DNA from: Defluviicoccus sp. bin129
GTDB taxonomy: Bacteria; Pseudomonadota; Alphaproteobacteria; MPNO01
Reading direction: 5' to 3'
Length of the DNA: 64,000 nucleotides
NCBI GenBank assembly: GCA_002239065.1
Contig: MPNO01000012.1
Span: 1 to 64,000 of the forward strand
A program made the position numbers and the translations under genes. The notes beneath the pieces were generated by a model. That model saw nothing but the letters and a program-made list of their open reading frames with translations. It made no database searches and had not been told where the DNA came from. Shown one piece after another: positions 42,151 through 51,627 of this stretch (within the stretch, counting starts at the first letter, position 1; every line of letters starts with the position of its first letter).

Positions 42151-43688
42151 TCAAGCCGCGCGTTGTCGCCCCGGGGGAAGCCCGATGCGATGGCATGCCC
42201 GGCCCAGCGCGCGCTCGCAGGCAAGCGCGAGGGCGAGCGCGGTTTCCTCGTCGCCGCCGCGCGCGACGACGTGCAGCCCGACCGGCATTCCGGCGCCGTC
42301 GAGCGCCACCGGCAGGGTGACCGCGCACATGCCGAGCAGGCTCGCGGTGTTGGTGTTTCGCACCAGCCGCATGTTGCGCCTGAGCTGCTCCTCGGCGTTT
42401 CCGAGATCGGCCATGTCGGGCGGGGTGAGCGGCAGGGTCGGCCCGACCAGCGCGTGCATCCCGTCGAAGGAGGCATGCGCCTCGCGCGTCAGCTCGCCCA
42501 GCCGGTGCACGCGCTGGAGGTGCTCCGAGGCGGACAATGCCTCCATGTTCTCGATCCGGATCGCCACCGCCGGGTCCAGATCGGCGCGATACGCCGACAT
42601 CTCGCCGGTGATGAACCTCGCGAAGTAGCCGACATGCAGCCCGCCATCCCGGAATATCCCGGTGGCGGGCTCGAATTGCGGCATGGTCGCCGGCGACACG
42701 CGCAGGCCGGACCGGGCGAGCTCGTCGAGCGCGGATTTGACGCCTTCGGCGATGCCGGGATCGCAATCCTCGAAATACCAGTCGCACAGCCCGACATGGA
42801 AGTCGGCCAGATCGGCGGTGGCGACCCGCCGCGTCCAGGCGACGGCGTCTTCCTCCACACCCGGGTCGATGGCGGCGAAACCGATCGTCATGTCGGCGAC
42901 CGAGCGCGCGAGCACGCCCGCCGTGTCGAGCGGCGGGCGCCACGGCACGATGCCCGCCGGCGGCCCCCCCCCCCCCCGGGGCGGGGGGCGGCAAACCCGC
43001 CCGCAGTGGCGGCGCCCGGCCGCGCGAGCCCGCCCGCCGTGTCGAGCGGCGGGCTCAACGGCACGATGCCCGCGGTCGACCAGCGCCCCGCCGTCGGACG
43101 GATCCCCGCGTTGCCGGTCATCGAGGCCGGGATACGCACCGAACCCGCCGTGTCGGAGCCGATCGCGAGCAGCGCCGATCCCTCGCCAAGGCTGACGCCC
43201 GCGCCCGAGCTCGAGCCCCCGGGCGAGCGATGCACGGACGCGTCCCACGGGTTGCGCGGCGCGCCCCAGTGGGGGTTGGCGCCGAGCCCGCCATAGGCGA
43301 ACTGCACCGTGTGGGTCTTCCCGCTGACCACCGCCAGCTGACGGCGGAGCGAGCGGACGACCGGCCCTTCGCCGCGCCATTCGTCCGGCAGTTCGCGCAG
43401 GCAGCCGGCGAAGGTCGGATAGCCGGCGACCCCGAACAGGTCCTTGATCGAGACCGGGATCCCTTGCAGCGGGCCGAGATCGTTGTGGGTGGCGCGCGCC
43501 GCATCGGCGAGCCCGGCCTCGCCGCGCACGCGATCGGGGTCGAAGGTCTTGTATGCGTGGAGCGCGTCGCCGCGCGCTTCATGGTTGGCGATTGCCCAGT
43601 CGGCGATGGCGGCGGAACTCAGCCGGCCCGCGCGCAGCCCGGCGATGATCGTTTCGAGCGTGTCGGTCTCAAGGTTCGGATCGGCCAT
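42151..43688 (-). pseudogene. Amidase-signature enzyme gene, interrupted
   Basis: Two overlapping frames together make one amidase. The N-terminal part (43688 to about 43030) has the catalytic Lys in VSIKDLFGVAGYPTF, the SPGGSSSGAGVSLGEG loop and IGSDTAGSVRIPAS. The C-terminal part (about 42960 to 42151) continues DTAGVLARSVADMTIGFAAI to LPVALDGAGMPVGLHVVARG. They are separated by a 116-base shift containing a duplicated 52-base segment and a run of 14 C. Removing one copy would restore a single frame of about 470 residues. It could be a real broken gene or an assembly error at the C-run. The intact enzyme would hydrolyse an amide. Confidence 0.8.
42905..43072. repeat. Imperfect direct duplication around a C14/G-rich tract inside the amidase gene
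   Basis: The 52 bases 42905-42956 recur at 43021-43072 with three mismatches, offset by 116 bases. Between them are 14 consecutive C (42964-42977), then GGGG-C-GGGGGG, which could fold on itself. The spacing is not a multiple of three and breaks the frame. The low-complexity junction is the kind of place where assembly or sequencing fails. Confidence 0.85.
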
Positions 43689-43742
43689 CGTGGCGCATTC
43701 TAGCCGGCCTTCAGGACGAGGGGCAGGTTCCGGCCGTCGCTC

Positions 43743-44624
43743 TCACGGATTGAACCAGTAGTTCCACATGCGCTCGCCTATGTCGCAGCCTCTGGGATAG
43801 ACGTATCCGCTCGGCGACGGGCGCAGCCGCTGGGGCGACGACACGGGGACGAGATAGCCCGAGAACGCGTGATCGAATTGCGGTGCGGTTCCCGCGATCT
43901 CCAGGATCAGCTTGCGCCGTATGGCGCGCGCGAAGTCCTCGAAACTGCCGGCGACCACGAGGAACGCGCCGGGTCCGCCGATCACGCAGCCCCGGTAATA
44001 CTTGTCCAGATCCGGCAGGTAGAACCGGCTGTCGAAGGCGTCGGCCCGGTTGAGGATCGGCAGCCCGTTGATGGTAATCCGCCGGGAGATGGTGGCGTCG
44101 CGGACCGCGTCGACGAAATTTCCGAAATTGTTCGGCCCGTCGCCCGAGACGTCGATCACGCGGCGCGTTCCCTCGATCCCGTTCGATTCGATCATCTCCC
44201 GCGCCTGTTCGATGGCATCGCTGATCGAGGTTCGCCGCCCGAATGTCAGCGGCGCCGCGAGCAGGCGGGAGGCAAAGGACTCGGCGCTCTCGCGGCCCTG
44301 CACCACCGTCCAGTCGATGACGATCCTGTTGAAGGCGCGGCTCGAATAATCGATATACGCGACGCCGATCTTGCGGAGGAAGCCGGATTGGATCGCGCGG
44401 ATGACCGCCGGATTGCGAAACGCCTCGGCGATACCCCGGCGCTGCAACAGGGCCTCCCCCTGGTTGATGCTTCGCGAGACATCGGTTGCGATGACGAGTT
44501 CGAGATCGACGGCCACCGGCGCCGCCATCGCCGCGCTGGCGATGGCGGCAGCGACCGGCGCGCCGCCAAGGAGCGCCAACGCCCGTCTCCAGCGCGACAT
44601 CTCCGCTCTGTCGCATCCCGTCAT
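43743..44624 (-). CDS. DUF1194 / von Willebrand A-like secreted protein
   Basis: A 293-residue protein with an N-terminal signal (RALALLGGAPVAAAIASAAM, cut near AMA-A). The mature part opens VDLELVIATDVSRSINQGEA, whose D-x-S-x-S is the MIDAS metal site of VWA domains. Further family blocks are VAYIDYSSRAFNRIVIDWTV, RVIDVSGDGPNNFGNFVDAV and GGPGAFLVVAGSFEDFARAI. The ATG at 44600 is a possible later start, but its purine run touches the codon. It is a single gene, downstream of the monooxygenase by 185 bases. The function of DUF1194 proteins is not known; a periplasmic metal- or protein-binding role is likely. Confidence 0.8.
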   Translation of the reverse strand: MTGCDRAEMSRWRRALALLGGAPVAAAIASAAMAAPVAVDLELVIATDVSRSINQGEALLQRRGIAEAFRNPAVIRAIQSGFLRKIGVAYIDYSSRAFNRIVIDWTVVQGRESAESFASRLLAAPLTFGRRTSISDAIEQAREMIESNGIEGTRRVIDVSGDGPNNFGNFVDAVRDATISRRITINGLPILNRADAFDSRFYLPDLDKYYRGCVIGGPGAFLVVAGSFEDFARAIRRKLILEIAGTAPQFDHAFSGYLVPVSSPQRLRPSPSGYVYPRGCDIGERMWNYWFNP

Positions 44625-44809
44625 CCGGCCCGCCCCCCGGTCCGTAATCCACGCTGGCAACGCTCGCTCATGAAGGAAATAGGTGACACATTGCGATGCG
44701 TCGACGGGCTCGGCATGTTCGATGTCCGACCGGGAGACGAATATCCATATCGCTTCCCGACTCCGGGTGTCCCGTCCGAGACGATCTGGCGGCGGTTGCG
44801 GAGCTTCGC

Positions 44810-46096
44810 CTAGTTGACGAACCGCTCGGGCGGGATGAGCGAGCGGACGCTGTTCACCAGATCGGTGCTCAACCCGGTCATTTCCCGGTAGTTCCGGGCG
44901 ATGTTGAGCTCGTCCTCGCCGAGGACGTCGCGGATGTCGCCGAACCCCTCGGGCGCGCGGTCCTCGACCAGGGCCATGAAATGTTCCGGCCCACCCGCCC
45001 GATTGCCCGAGAGCACCGTCTCCATCGCGGGCCGGCGTTCGGCCTCGTATGCCTTCAACGCCGCCTGCGCGTCCGCGGGATTGGCCGCCAGCTCCCGTCC
45101 CAGCACCCGCGCGTCGACGACGGCAAGCGAGGCGCCGTTCGACCCGACGGGGGTGAGCGGATGCGCCGCGTCGCCCAGCAGGGCGACGGTGCCGAAGGTC
45201 CATCGCGGCAGCGGATCGCGGTCGACCTGCGGGTACTCCCAGATGCCGACGGTGCGCGAGACCACGTCGGGCACGTCGATCCAGTCGAACACCCAGCTCT
45301 CGAACGCCGGCGCGAAGTCTTCCGCGCTGCCCGCCCGGTCCCAGTCTTCCGGCCGGAATTCCATGTCCTCCGGCGCGACCAGCTCGCACAGCCAGTTGAG
45401 CATCAACCCGTCTTCGCCGGGCCTGCGTTGCGCCCGGGGCTTGCGGATCTGGTAGGCGACGAATTTCTGGCGCCAGGTGCCGGTGACCACCATGGTGTGG
45501 CCGTCCAGCATCTTCACGCCTTCGCTCACCCCGCGCCACATGATGACGCGGTTCCAGTGCGGCGGCTTCTCGTCGGGATAGAAATGCGCCCGCACGGTGG
45601 AGTTGACGCCGTCGGCGCCGATCAGGATATCGGCGTCGACCGCGTCGACCGACCGGGCCGTGGCGCGGTCATGCAGGCGCGCGGTCACGCGGCCGTCGCG
45701 CCGCTCGATTCCGACGCAGCGATGTCCGAGCCTGAGCGCCTCGCGGCCGAGTCGGCGCCGGACCTCGTCGGCCAGCATCAGGTGGAAGGCGCCGCGGTGC
45801 ATGTGGAACTGCGGCCAGTCGAACCCGGCTTCCGAGCCGAGCTTCTCCGTCAGCACGTACTGGCCGCGCCTGGTGTAGTAGGCGAGCCCGCGGGCGGGAA
45901 TGCCGGCCTCGCGCAGCCGGTCCTCCAGCCCGAGCCGGAACAGCTCGCGCACGCAGTAGGGCTGCAGGTTGATGCCGGTACCGGACGGCCGAAGCTCGCG
46001 CGCCGCCTCATAGACGGTGCAGGAGATGCCCAGCTGATGCAGCGTCAGCGCCGTCGTCAGCCCGCCGATGCCTCCGCCGATGATCGCAACGTGCAT
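44810..46096 (-). CDS. FAD-dependent aromatic-type monooxygenase
   Basis: The start is the ATG at 46096, giving 428 residues that open directly with the FAD fold MHVAIIGGGIGGLTTALTLH. The second signature is ILIGADGVNSTVRAHF and the third is ALLGDAAHPLTPVGSNGASL. This is the group A flavin hydroxylase pattern (salicylate, 3-hydroxybenzoate and PhzS-like enzymes). It would hydroxylate or decarboxylate an aromatic acid using NAD(P)H and oxygen. It lies 36 bases downstream of an alpha/beta hydrolase gene on the same strand, so the pair may act on one compound. The substrate cannot be assigned. Confidence 0.83.
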   Translation of the reverse strand: MHVAIIGGGIGGLTTALTLHQLGISCTVYEAARELRPSGTGINLQPYCVRELFRLGLEDRLREAGIPARGLAYYTRRGQYVLTEKLGSEAGFDWPQFHMHRGAFHLMLADEVRRRLGREALRLGHRCVGIERRDGRVTARLHDRATARSVDAVDADILIGADGVNSTVRAHFYPDEKPPHWNRVIMWRGVSEGVKMLDGHTMVVTGTWRQKFVAYQIRKPRAQRRPGEDGLMLNWLCELVAPEDMEFRPEDWDRAGSAEDFAPAFESWVFDWIDVPDVVSRTVGIWEYPQVDRDPLPRWTFGTVALLGDAAHPLTPVGSNGASLAVVDARVLGRELAANPADAQAALKAYEAERRPAMETVLSGNRAGGPEHFMALVEDRAPEGFGDIRDVLGEDELNIARNYREMTGLSTDLVNSVRSLIPPERFVN

Positions 46097-46132
46097 TGGT
46101 CGATCCCCGCCGCCGGGCCGCGGCACGTTCGC

Positions 46133-47308
46133 TCACCCTTCGAGCAGGTTCCGATCCCGCAGCCAGCCGATCGTGAGGTCGATCGCCTCGGCCATCTGCT
46201 CCGGCTGGTTCAGGTAGTAGTGCGTTGCGCCCTTGATCACGCGGTGCTCCTTGTCGGCGGTGGCGGCCGCTTCGAAGATCGCCCGGGTATGCGGCTGCGG
46301 CACGGCGTCGTCGGCGCTGTTCTCGATGGCGAGCAGCGGGGCCGTCATCCCGGCGGCGTTCGCCGGTCCGTCGGCGCGGCTCTCGTCATAGCTCCACTGG
46401 CTGAGCCATGACCGCAGCGTCGAGAAGCGGCCCACACCCACCGGTCCGCTGTTCACGGTCTCCGGGTCGCCGAGATAGCACCAGTTGGGCTTCCGGTCGT
46501 TCGGGTCGATGGCCGGGTCGAGGAAGCGCGGATCGGCCATCGTGCGATGGACGACGAAGCCGCGCTCCACCTCCTTGCCGTCCCGCTTCCCCAGATCCTC
46601 CAGCGTCTGGCGCACCCGGGCGGTGATCCGGCGGTTGCGCGCGATCTGGGCCGCGCGATAGCGCTCGACGAACCCGGCGCTGAAAGGCGGGCCGTTCTCC
46701 GGGTTGTAGATGTCGAGCGCGGGGTCCCGGTCGTCCGGGTCGAGCTCGTCGCGCACCGAGGCATCGATCCATTCGGTCAGGGTCCTGGCGCGGGACAGAT
46801 GCGCCGCCTGGAAGGTGATCGCGTCGGCCGGGATCAGCTGCGCGCCCGCCACGTCCACCGGGTCGCCGGCCGGCGTGTCGGTGACGGTCGGGTTCTCCGC
46901 CTGCGCCTGGTAGAACAGCGAGAGCGCGCCGCCGCCCGACCAGCCGCCGAGCACGATCCTCTCGTAGCCCCATTCCTCCTTCGCCGTGCGGATCCAGGCG
47001 CCGATGTCGAGCAGGATCTTTTCGAAGATCAACGCCGAATCGTTCTTCGGATAACGGCTCCCCGCGCACAGAACGTGGACGCCGTATGTCGGCAAGGCCC
47101 GGGTCACCGGCAGGAGCTGGAGGGTGGAGGACGGATGCATGAAGAGCATCAGCGTCTTCGACTCGCGGCCCCTGGGCGTGTAGTGCACGCCCTCGAGGTT
47201 CACGTTGCCGGCCGCCCCGGCGAATCCGTAGGTCTCGGTGAACCTGGACACTTCGCGATACTGCACGTGCCGCCAGGCGGCTTCGGATTCGAACCGGGGT
47301 TGCGCCAC
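46133..47308 (-). CDS. Alpha/beta hydrolase, unknown substrate
   Basis: A 391-residue serine hydrolase. The strand before the nucleophile is YERIVLGGWSGGGALSLFYQ, with Ser in GWSGGG. The oxyanion region is LMLFMHPSSTLQLLPV, and the Asp/His pair is in IENSADDAVPQPHTRAIFEA and VIKGATHYYLNQPEQMAEAI. A long insert between them (about residues 160-290) forms a large lid. No signal peptide is seen. It precedes the FAD monooxygenase, probably in one unit. Esterase, amidase or C-C hydrolase activity is possible. Confidence 0.75.
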   Translation of the reverse strand: MAQPRFESEAAWRHVQYREVSRFTETYGFAGAAGNVNLEGVHYTPRGRESKTLMLFMHPSSTLQLLPVTRALPTYGVHVLCAGSRYPKNDSALIFEKILLDIGAWIRTAKEEWGYERIVLGGWSGGGALSLFYQAQAENPTVTDTPAGDPVDVAGAQLIPADAITFQAAHLSRARTLTEWIDASVRDELDPDDRDPALDIYNPENGPPFSAGFVERYRAAQIARNRRITARVRQTLEDLGKRDGKEVERGFVVHRTMADPRFLDPAIDPNDRKPNWCYLGDPETVNSGPVGVGRFSTLRSWLSQWSYDESRADGPANAAGMTAPLLAIENSADDAVPQPHTRAIFEAAATADKEHRVIKGATHYYLNQPEQMAEAIDLTIGWLRDRNLLEG

Positions 47309-47401
47309 GTCTTACCCTCCCTTCGGTGCCTGGTTGTCGCGTATTTCAACCGGATCGCCGGGCTTCCGATCCGCCGAAGCGTCTTCCGCCTCGTTCGCCT
47401 T

Positions 47402-48433
47402 TCAAAGCCGGGCGATCTCCCCGTGCAGGTCGAGGAGGGGGCGGATCGTCTCGGGCGGCCGACGGCCGAAGCCGCACTCCGTCGCGATACCGAAATCGGC
47501 CACATACTTCTTCGCCTGGGCGAGCCGAAGCCTGGCACCCGCCACGCCGTCGGTCATGTGCACCAGACCGAGATAGAGGTTCGTATCGGGTGTGAGGTCG
47601 ATGCCTCCGAGGGGGGCGAAATAGGCTTCGTCGTTGCGGTCCTTCGGGACCGGCATGTGGACCCAGTCGACCCGCCGCGGCACCCGCGCGCAGAGGCCGT
47701 TGGCGAACGCGACGCAGACGGCGAGGTCGCGGGGTTCCTTGACATGCTTGTGGCCGGGATCGCCGTAGCACAGGTGAAACCCGAGCAGGCAGGGTTCGGG
47801 AACCCTCGCCGACAGGCGGGCGAGCCGTTCCAGCGCGCCGCCGACCGGGTCGTCGAAATAGAGCGCCCAGGCACCGTCCGCCGCCAGCACTTCGTGCGCG
47901 ACGTCCCATTGCAGGGCGAGGTCTTCGAGCGGAATGGTGTCGACGATCCGCTCGACCTCCCGCAGCATGGCCCGTTCGTAAGCCGGCTCCACGAGCGCCT
48001 GCGACCGGGCCACGAAGTTCTGGAACACCACCGCCACCGGCGTCGGAAGCGACACCTGAAACCGCGCACCCGCCGCCACCTCGCCGGCGCTCCTCAGCGT
48101 CTTGAACAGTCCATAGGACTCTATCGCCGCGTCCGCATATCCGAGCGGCCCGAAATCGACGGCGCCCGGGTCGACATCCTCCTTGAGCCGGTACTTTTCT
48201 ATTGTCCGCATCGAGCCGCCGAGTTGGATTTCTGTCGTTTCGGCAAGTTCGAACCCGTCGTTCCGCGCGATCAGCGGCTGTTGCCAGCTGATCCAGTTGG
48301 CCCGGGGACCGCATTCGCCATCCGGCAGGCACGGCGCCAGGTCGCCGACGCTGGCCGACAGCGTCCGGAAAACGGTTTCCGGGTCGGGCAGGCCGATGCT
48401 TCCCACCAGCAATACCTTGCGGGCTTCGCTCAT
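47402..48433 (-). CDS. MetE/UroD-superfamily (cobalamin-independent methionine-synthase-like) protein
   Basis: The start is placed at the ATG at 48433, giving 343 residues (MSEARKVLLVGSIGLPDPET). The fold and motifs are those of the MetE C-terminal barrel. A zinc site is suggested by HLC in LLGFHLCYGDPGHKHVKEP and the Cys of GIATECGFGRRPPETI. Other blocks are CLPDGECGPRANWISWQQPL and RVDWVHMPVPKDRNDEAYFA. It lacks the N-terminal MetE half and is not paired with metF. Stand-alone proteins of this kind occur in catabolic loci and may move methyl or thiol groups. The gene follows sat by 61 bases on the same strand. Confidence 0.65.
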   Translation of the reverse strand: MSEARKVLLVGSIGLPDPETVFRTLSASVGDLAPCLPDGECGPRANWISWQQPLIARNDGFELAETTEIQLGGSMRTIEKYRLKEDVDPGAVDFGPLGYADAAIESYGLFKTLRSAGEVAAGARFQVSLPTPVAVVFQNFVARSQALVEPAYERAMLREVERIVDTIPLEDLALQWDVAHEVLAADGAWALYFDDPVGGALERLARLSARVPEPCLLGFHLCYGDPGHKHVKEPRDLAVCVAFANGLCARVPRRVDWVHMPVPKDRNDEAYFAPLGGIDLTPDTNLYLGLVHMTDGVAGARLRLAQAKKYVADFGIATECGFGRRPPETIRPLLDLHGEIARL

Positions 48434-48494
48434 CTCTGCTTGGTCCCTTCCCTTGCCGCGACGGCTCTGGAATGGCCGTAGCCAGCCCGGCCGG

Positions 48495-49754
48495 TCACGC
48501 GGCGCCGTCGTAGAAGGCCTGGAGGATGGCGACCACGCCATCCCGGCTGTATTCGGGCGGAATCGTCTCGCGGTTGGCGAACATCTCGCGCAGCCTGGTG
48601 CCCGAGATGCGGAGTTTCCCGTCGTCGCCGTTGGGGCAGGGCCGACCCGCCGAGTCGCCCGTCGCCACCGCCGCGACCATGCGGTAGCGCTCGTCTTCGC
48701 CCGGCGGGTCGTCGCCGCTATCGGCGGCGAAGCACATGTTCCCCGTCGCCATGCCCCGGCAGTCGAAGCAATGGAACGTGTCGTCGATCTTCAGCGGCCG
48801 GATGGCGAGGCTGTCCTCGCCGATCTCGTCGAATATCCGGTGGGCGTCGTAAGGCCCGTAATAGCCGCCGAGCCCGGCATGATCGCGCCCCACCACCAGA
48901 TGCGAGCAGCCGAAATTCTGCCGGAACAGGGCATGCAGCAGCGCCTCCCGGGGGCCGGCGTAGCGCATCTCGATCGGGTAGCCGGCCTGGATCACCCGCC
49001 CTTCCGCGAAGTGGTTGGCGACCAGCCAGTCGATGGAGCGGACCCGGATATCGGCGGGGATGTCGCCCTGCTTGAGGGCGCCCAGGACCTGGTGGATCAG
49101 GATCCCGTCGCAAACCTCGATGGCGACCTTGGCGAGAAACTCGTGGCTGCGGTGCATCGGGTTGCGGGTCTGGAAGGCGGCGACCGTCGACCAGCCCTTT
49201 TCGGCGAACAGCGCGCGGGTTTCGGCGGGGCGCAGATAGAGCCCCCGGTAGGTCTCGGGAAAGTGGCCCTCCGAGAAGACCGACACCGGGCCCGCCAGGT
49301 TGACCGGGCCCTGCGCCATGACCTTGGCGACGCCCGGGTGGGCCTCATCGTTGGTGCGGTAGACCTCTCGGCACTCGAGGTCCTTGTCGATGGCGTAGGT
49401 CTCGGCCACCGTGAGCACGCCAAGGATTTCCCCACCCGCCTCCGTCAACGCCACTTCCTCGCCCACCGAGACGGCGAAATCCGCCGCGCAGGAGAGCGTG
49501 ATGGGAAGCGGCCAGAACAGCCCGTCCTCCAGCCGCATGTCGACGCACGCCCCGCGCCAGTCGGCCGCGCCCATGAAGCCCGCAAGCGGCGAATACGCGC
49601 CCATGGCGAACATGAAGAGGTCCGAGACCTCGCGGCTCGACAGAGGCAGCTTCTTCAGGCCGCGCGCCCGCTTCAGCGCCTCGTCCCGCTCGCCTGGGGG
49701 CAGCAGCAGGGGTTTGAGGGCGGCGTTGCCGTGCGGGGCGATCAGCGTCGACAC
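48495..49754 (-). CDS. sat: Sulfate adenylyltransferase (ATP sulfurylase), homo-oligomeric type
   Basis: A 419-residue Sat of the dissimilatory type, not the CysDN type. An N-terminal PUA-like domain precedes the catalytic core, with AAFQTRNPMHRSHEFLAKVA (QxRNPxHxxH), VVGRDHAGLGGYYGPYDAHR and LRISGTRLREMFA. It interconverts APS plus pyrophosphate with ATP plus sulfate. It is 28 bases downstream of aprA, so the operon order aprM-aprB-aprA-sat places it to gain ATP from APS during sulfite oxidation. Assimilatory use is less likely with aprBA present. Confidence 0.93.
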   Translation of the reverse strand: MSTLIAPHGNAALKPLLLPPGERDEALKRARGLKKLPLSSREVSDLFMFAMGAYSPLAGFMGAADWRGACVDMRLEDGLFWPLPITLSCAADFAVSVGEEVALTEAGGEILGVLTVAETYAIDKDLECREVYRTNDEAHPGVAKVMAQGPVNLAGPVSVFSEGHFPETYRGLYLRPAETRALFAEKGWSTVAAFQTRNPMHRSHEFLAKVAIEVCDGILIHQVLGALKQGDIPADIRVRSIDWLVANHFAEGRVIQAGYPIEMRYAGPREALLHALFRQNFGCSHLVVGRDHAGLGGYYGPYDAHRIFDEIGEDSLAIRPLKIDDTFHCFDCRGMATGNMCFAADSGDDPPGEDERYRMVAAVATGDSAGRPCPNGDDGKLRISGTRLREMFANRETIPPEYSRDGVVAILQAFYDGAA

Positions 49755-49782
49755 GGGGGGTGACCGTGGCGGGAAATCGGGG

Positions 49783-51627
49783 TCAGTCGACGATGTGGTA
49801 GACGGGGGCCTTCTCCATGGCCCATTCGCCTGACTCCCGGTCGTAGCGGGACAGGGTGAAGCAGTGCCAGTCGTCGTCGTCCAGCGCCGGATGGTCGGCC
49901 CGGTAGTAGTAGCCCGGCCACCGCGTTTCCGTCCTGAACATGGTGTGGTGGGTCACCGCCTCCGAGGCCAGCACCCGGTGTTGCAGCTCCCACGCACGCT
50001 GGAGCTGGTGCAGGTCTTCGGCCCCGAGGCTGTCGAGGTCCTCCTTCAGCATACCCAGCAGCTCCAGACCGCGGGTGAGCATGGGCTCGTTGGTGGTGTA
50101 GTGCGCGCCGATGCCGCCGACATACTCGTCCATGATCTTTTCGAGACGCTGGAGACCGTGGATCGGCAGCAGGTAGCTCGGCGAGACGGTTCCCGCGACG
50201 ATCTCGTTGCGCCCGACCCGGTAGGTCTCCAAGGGCTGGAACACCGTCCTCTTGAGGTCCTCATACTCCTTCTCGCTGACCTGGGGCCGGTCGGTCTTGA
50301 GGTCGTTGACGTAGTTGACCGCCGCCTTGCCGGCGATCCTCCCTTCGGTGAACGAACCCGACGAGAACTTGTGGGCGGTGCCGCCGATCGTGTCGCCGGC
50401 GCCGAACAGGCCGTCGACCGTCATCATCCGGTTGTAGCCCCACTGGTACTCGTCCGGCGCGTAGTCCTCCGGCCCGCTCGACCAGGCGCCCGAGCAGGTG
50501 GCATGCGAGCCCATGACGTAGGGCTCCGACGTGGTCAGCTCCGGGTTGGTGTGCTTGGGATCGATGTTCTGGGACGCCCAGACGACCGCCTGTCCGATCG
50601 TCATGCCGAGGAAATTCTCCCAGCCCACCGTCTCCTTGTGCGGATCCTGGAAGGCCTCCGTGGTCACCATGCGGATCGGGCCGCGGCCGGCCTTGACCTC
50701 TTCGAGCAAGGCGTGGTTGCGCAGACAGGTCGGCACCGGATGCCGGTCGACATAGTCGCCCACCAGCTGCCTGGTGTGGTCGTACCACCTGGACTCGTAT
50801 TCCTCGCCATAGGCGTTCTGGGTGTAGGTCTTGAGGTGGAGGAAATAGGCGCCGACCGGGCCGTAGCCGTCCTTGAAGCGGGTCAGGACGATGCGGTTCT
50901 CCATCTGGGTCATCTTGGCGCCGACCAGGATGGGCAGCGCGTAGGCCGACGCGCTGCTCCAGGGGGCATACCAGGTGCGTCCCATGCCCTCGCCCACCGC
51001 GCGCGGCTTGAAGATGTGCGACGCGCCGCCGGCGGCCACGATGACGGCCTTGGCGCGGAAGACGTGGAAGTCACCGTTGCGGACGTTGAAACCGACCGCG
51101 CCGGCGACCCGGTTGGGATTCTTCGCGTCGGTCAGCAGGTGGGTCACCATGATCCGGTTGTAGACTTCGGTGGCGGCCTTGCGGGCGGCTTCGGCGACGA
51201 TCGGCTTGTAGCTCTCGCCGTGGATCATGATCTGCCACTTGCCTTCGCGCAGATAACGCCCGGTCTCGGGGTCCTTCATGATCGGAAGGCCCCATTCCTC
51301 GAACTTGTGCACCGTGGAATCGACATGCCGCGCGATGTCGTAGCCGAGATCCTCCCGCACCAGCCCCATCAGGTCGTTGCGGCAGTACCGGACATGGTCC
51401 TCGGGCTGGTTCTCGTCCCACTGCATGCCCATGTAGCAGTTGATCGCGTACAGGCCCTGGGCCACCGCGCCGCTGCGCTCGATATTCGCCTTCTCGACGC
51501 AGACCACCTTCAGGTCGCGCCCCCAGTACCCGGCTTCGTAGGTCGCCCCGCAGCCGGCCATGCCGCCGCCGACGACCAGGATGTCGGCATCCACGAAAAC
51601 CGTTTTCCGGCGCGAGAACAAAGCCAC
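49783..51627 (-). CDS. aprA: Adenylylsulfate reductase alpha subunit AprA (FAD)
   Basis: GTG at 51627 overlaps the last base of the aprB stop codon, and GGGAG lies seven bases upstream. The 614-residue protein starts ALFSRRKTVFVDADILVVGG. The FAD fold ILVVGGGMAGCGATYEAGYW is followed by VEKANIERSGAVAQGLYAIN. The conserved AprA segment QGLYAINCYMGMQWDENQPE and later GYGPVGAYFLHLKTYTQ also fit, as do the loop VASSEAVTHHTMFRTETRWP-like region and PGYYYRADHP near the end. With AprB it catalyses sulfite plus AMP to APS, or the reverse. The xsc-derived sulfite makes the oxidative direction likely. Confidence 0.93.
   Translation of the reverse strand: MALFSRRKTVFVDADILVVGGGMAGCGATYEAGYWGRDLKVVCVEKANIERSGAVAQGLYAINCYMGMQWDENQPEDHVRYCRNDLMGLVREDLGYDIARHVDSTVHKFEEWGLPIMKDPETGRYLREGKWQIMIHGESYKPIVAEAARKAATEVYNRIMVTHLLTDAKNPNRVAGAVGFNVRNGDFHVFRAKAVIVAAGGASHIFKPRAVGEGMGRTWYAPWSSASAYALPILVGAKMTQMENRIVLTRFKDGYGPVGAYFLHLKTYTQNAYGEEYESRWYDHTRQLVGDYVDRHPVPTCLRNHALLEEVKAGRGPIRMVTTEAFQDPHKETVGWENFLGMTIGQAVVWASQNIDPKHTNPELTTSEPYVMGSHATCSGAWSSGPEDYAPDEYQWGYNRMMTVDGLFGAGDTIGGTAHKFSSGSFTEGRIAGKAAVNYVNDLKTDRPQVSEKEYEDLKRTVFQPLETYRVGRNEIVAGTVSPSYLLPIHGLQRLEKIMDEYVGGIGAHYTTNEPMLTRGLELLGMLKEDLDSLGAEDLHQLQRAWELQHRVLASEAVTHHTMFRTETRWPGYYYRADHPALDDDDWHCFTLSRYDRESGEWAMEKAPVYHIVD

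Noticed and set aside
42964-42988. C-run/G-run hairpin as a transcription terminator
   Set aside because: It lies inside the amidase coding region between duplicated coding segments, so it is better explained by a local duplication or an assembly error.
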